Shown here piece by piece: positions 59,305-64,000 of a DNA stretch of 64,000 bases. Position 1 is the first letter of the stretch. Each line of letters begins with the position of its first letter. The notes below the pieces were generated by a model. That model ran no database searches and was not told where the DNA came from. It worked only from the letters and a program-made list of their open reading frames with translations. The DNA lies in the NCBI GenBank assembly GCA_003254905.1, contig QANU01065951.1, positions 1 through 64,000 of the forward strand, read 5' to 3'. The translations under genes were made by a program, and so were the position numbers. The stretch comes from Nissolia schottii (Eukaryota > Streptophyta > Magnoliopsida > Fabales > Fabaceae).

Positions 59305-60083
59305 GTACTGTTGTGCTGTTAAAATATACACGTTAATGTTATTTGCAGTCCAGTGATAATAATATTGTCAGCATGAATCTGAACTTGTTTCCACTCATTT
59401 ATGTTTGAATTCTCACTCATTTTGAACATCATCATTTAATTACCACTTGATCAGCCGCTTGATTTCTCAATCATTTAGGTGAATTCTCTCTACTCATTTA
59501 ACATGATCTCCCAGCATCAATCGACCCATAAAAATCTTAATTTGTTTTCAAATAGCACAACTGTTTTATATTCCATTATTATTGGAAGCTTTTGCATTAA
59601 AGTAGCATATGTAAGAGGAAATGATATGCAAATGGTGCTTTGCCGTGCAAAGTCTGCAAATTCCGTACTGCTTAGCTAGAGAATTAGCAAACATTATTCC
59701 CTTTGTCTCTCTCAATGATTTCCAATGGTTTGGATGAAGAGTTAGTGAGTGGATGGATAATTCTTGGATTCACAATCTTATCCATCTACAAGAACTAAGA
59801 AGCTGCGTGCTTCACATGCGTTCAGGGGGCCCCCACCAAAAGCTTTTCTACCAAGCTTTAAGAGGAGCCACCTGTATGTAGTTTTGTGCAAGGTTGCGAA
59901 TCTCAGAATACCACGGCAGCTAGCTCTTGAATTTTTACTAGTCAATGTAAAGCGGTCAAATTGTTGAATTTTTCAAACTTTCTTTTGGACTTTATTGAAA
60001 TTTTTCGTGATTTTAGTGGCGCTAGAGTTAACCTTTTTTTCAAACTGTTGAATTTTTTTTACTTCCTTGTGGACTTCAGGACC

Positions 60084-63000
60084 ATGTCAGTCTCAGCCAG
60101 TCCAGCACCACTTTTAGGGGACCGACTGTGTGAAAACGGATTTGAACCGTCGACTGAAATTCTCCCATCCACCGATGATGTCCATGGAGGAGTCATTGTC
60201 GAGTTGAAGGAGCCTATGGACTCTGAAGCTTTTGCCACTTTACTTAGGTCTTCACTTTTACAATGGATGCAAAAGGTGATTATTAAATAATTAATGCACG
60301 GAGATATCAATATCTAGGTGTGTACTAGACACATACAGCTTATGAGTTATCTTGGGTGTGTTCGTTTTATATAAAATATTGTGTAAATTGTGCTAACTCA
60401 CGTTTTATTGAAATATCATCTGATAATAAATATAACGAAAAAATTAACAAGTATTTTTAAAATATTTATTAAGAAAATAAAAGTGATAATTTTTTTATTG
60501 AAAATGTGAGACTTTGATAATTTTCAATATTACTGCATACATTAAAAAGGCTAAAACTTTCTTTCTCTCTTCTTTAACCCATGCTATTACATTGTTTAAT
60601 AAAACCCAAATATTAAAAGTATTCCTACATTTGTTTTTAATATAGCAACTCGAATAGCAACCTCGGTTCAATATTCGCCTGACTTGGTAAAAGCCACCTC
60701 TTAACACTGAGAATTGATACTCGTTCTCAAAACCCCTATCTGATTTCAAGTTGAGTTCTAAGCTCATTTCAATTATGAGTCATTTCCTTCACTTTTTCTT
60801 GTAGTTGTATTGGCTAGTCCCTAGTTTTATTAGTACAAGTTCATTTAAAAAATTGGGGAATGTTTTTCTTACACCAAAATACATAACCACTCTAAAACAC
60901 TAGTGTAATGATATTTAGTGGGGTTATAAAATACAATAAAACATTCAATCATTCTCTCTCTTGTTAAAACATGCAAATATTAACATAATACAAATAGGTA
61001 CCAACGTAATAGAAATAGATATTAGTATATTAAAAAAAGTTTTTTTTATAAATGTTAATATACCTTTATAATATGTTGATATTTATTTCATTATGTCGAT
61101 ATTTATTTTTATTATGTTGAGACACATTTCTATTACGTTGATACTCCTTCTAACAAATGAGTTTGACGTTAGAGTGAGAGGGTAAGAATAGAGGAGAGAG
61201 ACTCACTTGATGAAAAGAGAAAAATGTATCATATTGGTACCTTTATAATATGTTTATATATATTTCTATTACATTAATACTAAGAGTGAGAGCATAGGAG
61301 AGGGAGTCTGACTTGGTGAAGAGAGTGTGGCGTGATGGAGAGAGTGTGTAATTTGAGAGCCAGAGAATGTGTTCAGAAAATTAAAAAATAATAACATTGA
61401 TACATTTTTTAACAACTGTTGATACTATATGCATAAGTATTGATATTGTCCCATTAAAATTATTGCTCAATTGTACACAAATACTATAATTTTATCCTTT
61501 TTTTTCTCCATATACGATATGTATACGGTGTTTGGATACCTTTAGGGTCCATATAACAGCGTTGTTAATAAATTTTTTTGAAATTGTTGTCCATAAAATT
61601 ATGCTCTTATTTTTTATGAGAATGGTTTAGAATTCACAAGCATTGACCCATATGATATATATTAAGAACAAAGGTTCCATATTCACAAGCTCTCATTTTT
61701 GTTCTCGGGGTCAAGGAGGGATTGAGAAGTAGAAATCCACGTATTTTCATCGTTAAACAGTTAAACAAGAGAGTGATATGTATCTAACCCTTCCCCCCAT
61801 TTCTTGTCTTATCCTTTCATTCCAATATTAGTCATTAACTTTCATCTTAAAATCTCCCACACACACACACACTAAGACTTTCAAACAACATTATGTGGAC
61901 CCCACGTCCTTTTAGGTTGAGAAACCATGAAAAGTCAGCACGACATTTATTTTGATAGTTTTGGGTTAGCATGGGGCAGGGTGAATGCAGGGGTAGAGCT
62001 ATTAACGAAACCTAGCCACCTTTGTTAGGACTTCGTGTTGCTGGCGACCTCCTGTGTTGCCTCTAGTGGTTGTCTTCTGCCCACAAGGGTCCCTTGTGCC
62101 TTTCAAAAGGTATATATTATCTCACTCGTCTCTGCCTTCATTTCTTTAACAGCCTCGTTTATGTCCCCTTTGATGGCGTAGTCTCCTTCCTCTACCTTTG
62201 CGACAACCTGATTTCTGCCTAGCTAGAGGTGGCTCCCCTCTATCTAGCGAAGGTTGCTTCACTTCATCCCATCGACAGTTTCGACTCTTTGCCAAGTGGC
62301 GATTGTCTCACATCCCTAATTACATACTAGAGTAGCTATGTAGTTGATGACTAACTTTGTTCGTCTTGACAACCAATACTAAAGAGGGGGTAAATTGAGT
62401 ATTTAAGAAATTATTCTAAATTTAAAAAATATTGTTACATTCAAAGTTAATCATTCAATGCACATATAATTCATTATTAGATGTGTTCTCAAAATGATGT
62501 TTCTCATATCTCATTATATGATGTGTAAGCTATATGATACCATCAAGTTTAATCATACAAGATCAAATGTATTCTAATTAGCATATAACATCCTTTTGCA
62601 TTCTAATTCTCATTATGTGTTTGTTATGTTCTATTTGTCATCATCAAGATATATTGAATTAAATAGAATAACTAGGAAAACCTAGTTCTACAAACATAAG
62701 CATAGACAATAAGCAAAGACAATTAAGCATATTGTATTTGTCATCATCAAAACATATTATATCAAACAATTGATTTCAGTAAAAGATGTTTAAGATTATT
62801 TATCTTCTCCTTTTTGTGAGATGTTTTTGCTCTTTCATTAGGATATCCCATTGTTTCTTATGATTTAGTCCTTGTGAGTCACGTTGTACGTACCCCAAAA
62901 ACATACACTATATATACACCCTATACTTATATACATAAAGTGTGTGTTTTAACTCCTAGAATGTTTGTGCACTAAATTAAATATAGTTGAAAATATCATC

Positions 63001-63687
63001 CATAAGTTTGTAATGTTTGTGCACTCGTAAGAATAAAGTTTGTGCATTATTATGTATAATGTTTGTACATTTTTTTAAATAAAATTCAGATTGTAAAACA
63101 CTGATAATTTTGTAATGTTTGTGCATTCATACGTATAAAATTTTTGCATTAATATTTATAATGTTTGTGCATTTTTAAATAAATTTCAGATTGCATATAA
63201 CTATAGGTTTGTAGTGTAGTTCAAATAAAGTTTGTGCATGAATGTGCATAAAGTTTGTACTTTAATGCATGTAATGTTTATACTTTAACACTTTTAAGTT
63301 TGTGTTCTATTTTAAAAAATTGTATTGTATACGTATAATAATTATTAATTACATCATTTAAACGGTGAATTTACGTAATCACAGCAGCGATTACGACAGC
63401 ATCATTTCTCTGAATTTTCTTTCATCGCAGATCACCACAGTACTCGCAGTGCAAATGCTTCCGCACAGTAAAACCACTTCAAATCTTCATCTTGATGAAC
63501 TTGACTTTGTTGCCTGCATATTATATTTTTCTTTAATCGAAGTTTTATTCTGACATGCAATAAAAAGGAAAAAAAGCTCTGTCCTCTATTCAGCTTTTAC
63601 TAACTTCAATACGCATTGCAGGGAAAGCATGGTGTTTGGATCAAGTTACCTATCAATCTTGTTAATCTTGTTGAAACTGCAGTTAAG
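60084..63687 (+). CDS. Nudix hydrolase (AtNUDT2/7/10 group), 5' part only
   Basis: Coding exon 1, 60084-60275 (64 codons: MSVSASPAPLL..., LPSTDDVHGGVIVELKEPMD, ATLLRSSLLQWMQK), ends before GTGATT. Exon 2, 63622-63687 (22 codons: GKHGVWIKLPINLVNLVETA then VK), lies between GCAG and GTAAAT. Both are phase 0. The pattern GGV...PMD...F...L..SL..W...GK.GVWIKLP is the N-terminal domain that precedes the Nudix box in plant NUDT2/5/6/7/8/10 proteins, cytosolic enzymes that hydrolyse ADP-ribose, NADH or related nucleotides and modulate stress signalling. The expected FHHAE stretch and Nudix box lie beyond the right edge, so substrate class cannot be judged. Start is the first ATG after the predicted 5'UTR acceptor. 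Intron 1 (3.3 kb) carries repeats. Confidence 0.88.
60860..61560. repeat. MITE-like repeat in the Nudix intron
   Basis: Internal direct repeats of 'ttatgttgatatttattt(c/t)tatta' at 61070-61140, and terminal-like text 'tacaccaaaatacat' (60871) versus 'tatgtatacggtgt' (61519), roughly inverted. No exon visible. Confidence 0.35.
62467..62775. mobile_element. LTR-like dispersed repeat, copy 2, in the Nudix intron
   Basis: Direct-orientation match to 33613-33925 along its whole length (see that entry), with a few short indels. Non-coding; probably a solo LTR. It lies inside intron 1 of the Nudix gene, so that gene tolerates it as intronic DNA. Confidence 0.6.
62884..63330. repeat. 'gtttgtgca' repeat, copy 2, expanded
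   Basis: The phrases 'aatgtttgtgca' and 'aa(a/g)tttgtgcat' recur about nine times at 30-50 base spacing. The first 200 bases match 49258-49445; the rest looks like further rounds of internal duplication. Ends in TTGTATACGTATAATAAT. It lies about 290 bases before Nudix exon 2. Confidence 0.55.
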
Positions 63688-64000
63688 GTAAATTTGCCGA
63701 ATTTTCTTTCATAGTTTTGTTGTAAACCTTAAGGTAAAATTGCCTTTATGTTTTTGAATTTCGGAATGCAATGGGAATGTTCCCATGTTTGATTCAAGCC
63801 TTTAGCCTGATTTTTACCCATTTCATACTATACAACTGTGTAAAATTTTCATTTTAGAATTGGGATAGCGCTTGAGCAAGGTGTAAGATGATAATAGTTT
63901 GGCTCTCAAAATGTTTTTTTTTCTTTCCTTTTTTATGTCAATTTCGTTTTAACTCTTTGAATTTGACCTCAGTTTGGTCTTAAATTTTTTTTTTTAACAT

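Overview
This is nuclear DNA of a flowering plant, most likely a eudicot and possibly a legume. The support is AT-rich intergenic DNA, GT-AG introns, four plant-type protein genes (three of them multi-exon), a plant MIR156 hairpin, and many decayed LTR, TRIM, LINE, hAT, CACTA and MITE copies. The family placement is my inference from the transposon mix. Nothing is bacterial: there are no operons, ribosome binding sites or CRISPR arrays.

Layout. (1) 1577-7310, plus strand: complete 7-exon PARN/AHG2-type poly(A)-specific ribonuclease, 721 codons, all catalytic residues present. A tiny upstream ORF overlaps its start codon. (2) 7311-12300: gene-poor, with Ty3/Athila-type LTR debris and a 2.1 kb terminal-inverted-repeat element that holds another element. 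(3) 12484-13419, plus: single-exon, divergent LEC1-type NF-YB subunit about 200 bp from that element. (4) 13420-22500: transposon graveyard, including a copia gag relic and a complete 1.0 kb TRIM inserted inside a decayed RNase H domain. There is a 34-base N gap in a TA repeat. (5) about 22500-27400, plus: a probable split primary transcript for miR156, whose hairpin at 26981-27078 is the clearest RNA gene here. (6) 27700-34700: CACTA-like elements, a minisatellite, an Athila-type gag relic and LTR fragments. (7) 34744-47155, minus: complete 14-exon SRT1 (SIRT6-type sirtuin), 471 codons. Its 3.8 kb intron 9 holds an RTE-like LINE (itself interrupted) and a hAT element with a perfect target duplication; intron 11 holds another. 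(8) 47156-58200: TE-rich DNA with a CACTA-like end and subterminal repeats, a Ty3 gag plus LTR, a copia body without reverse transcriptase, a duplicated foldback element and a second intact TRIM. (9) 60084 to the right edge, plus: first two coding exons of a Nudix hydrolase (AtNUDT2/7/10 group) that runs off the window.

The genes do not form a pathway. PARN acts in RNA deadenylation, SRT1 and NF-YB in chromatin and transcription, miR156 in developmental phase control, and the Nudix enzyme in nucleotide sanitation. Exon joins were read by eye, and every coding exon set given keeps frame from start to stop (or to the edge). I found no convincing unprecedented system. The most interesting items are the split MIR156 locus, the uORF/start overlap in PARN, the unusual NF-YB, and the nested transposons.
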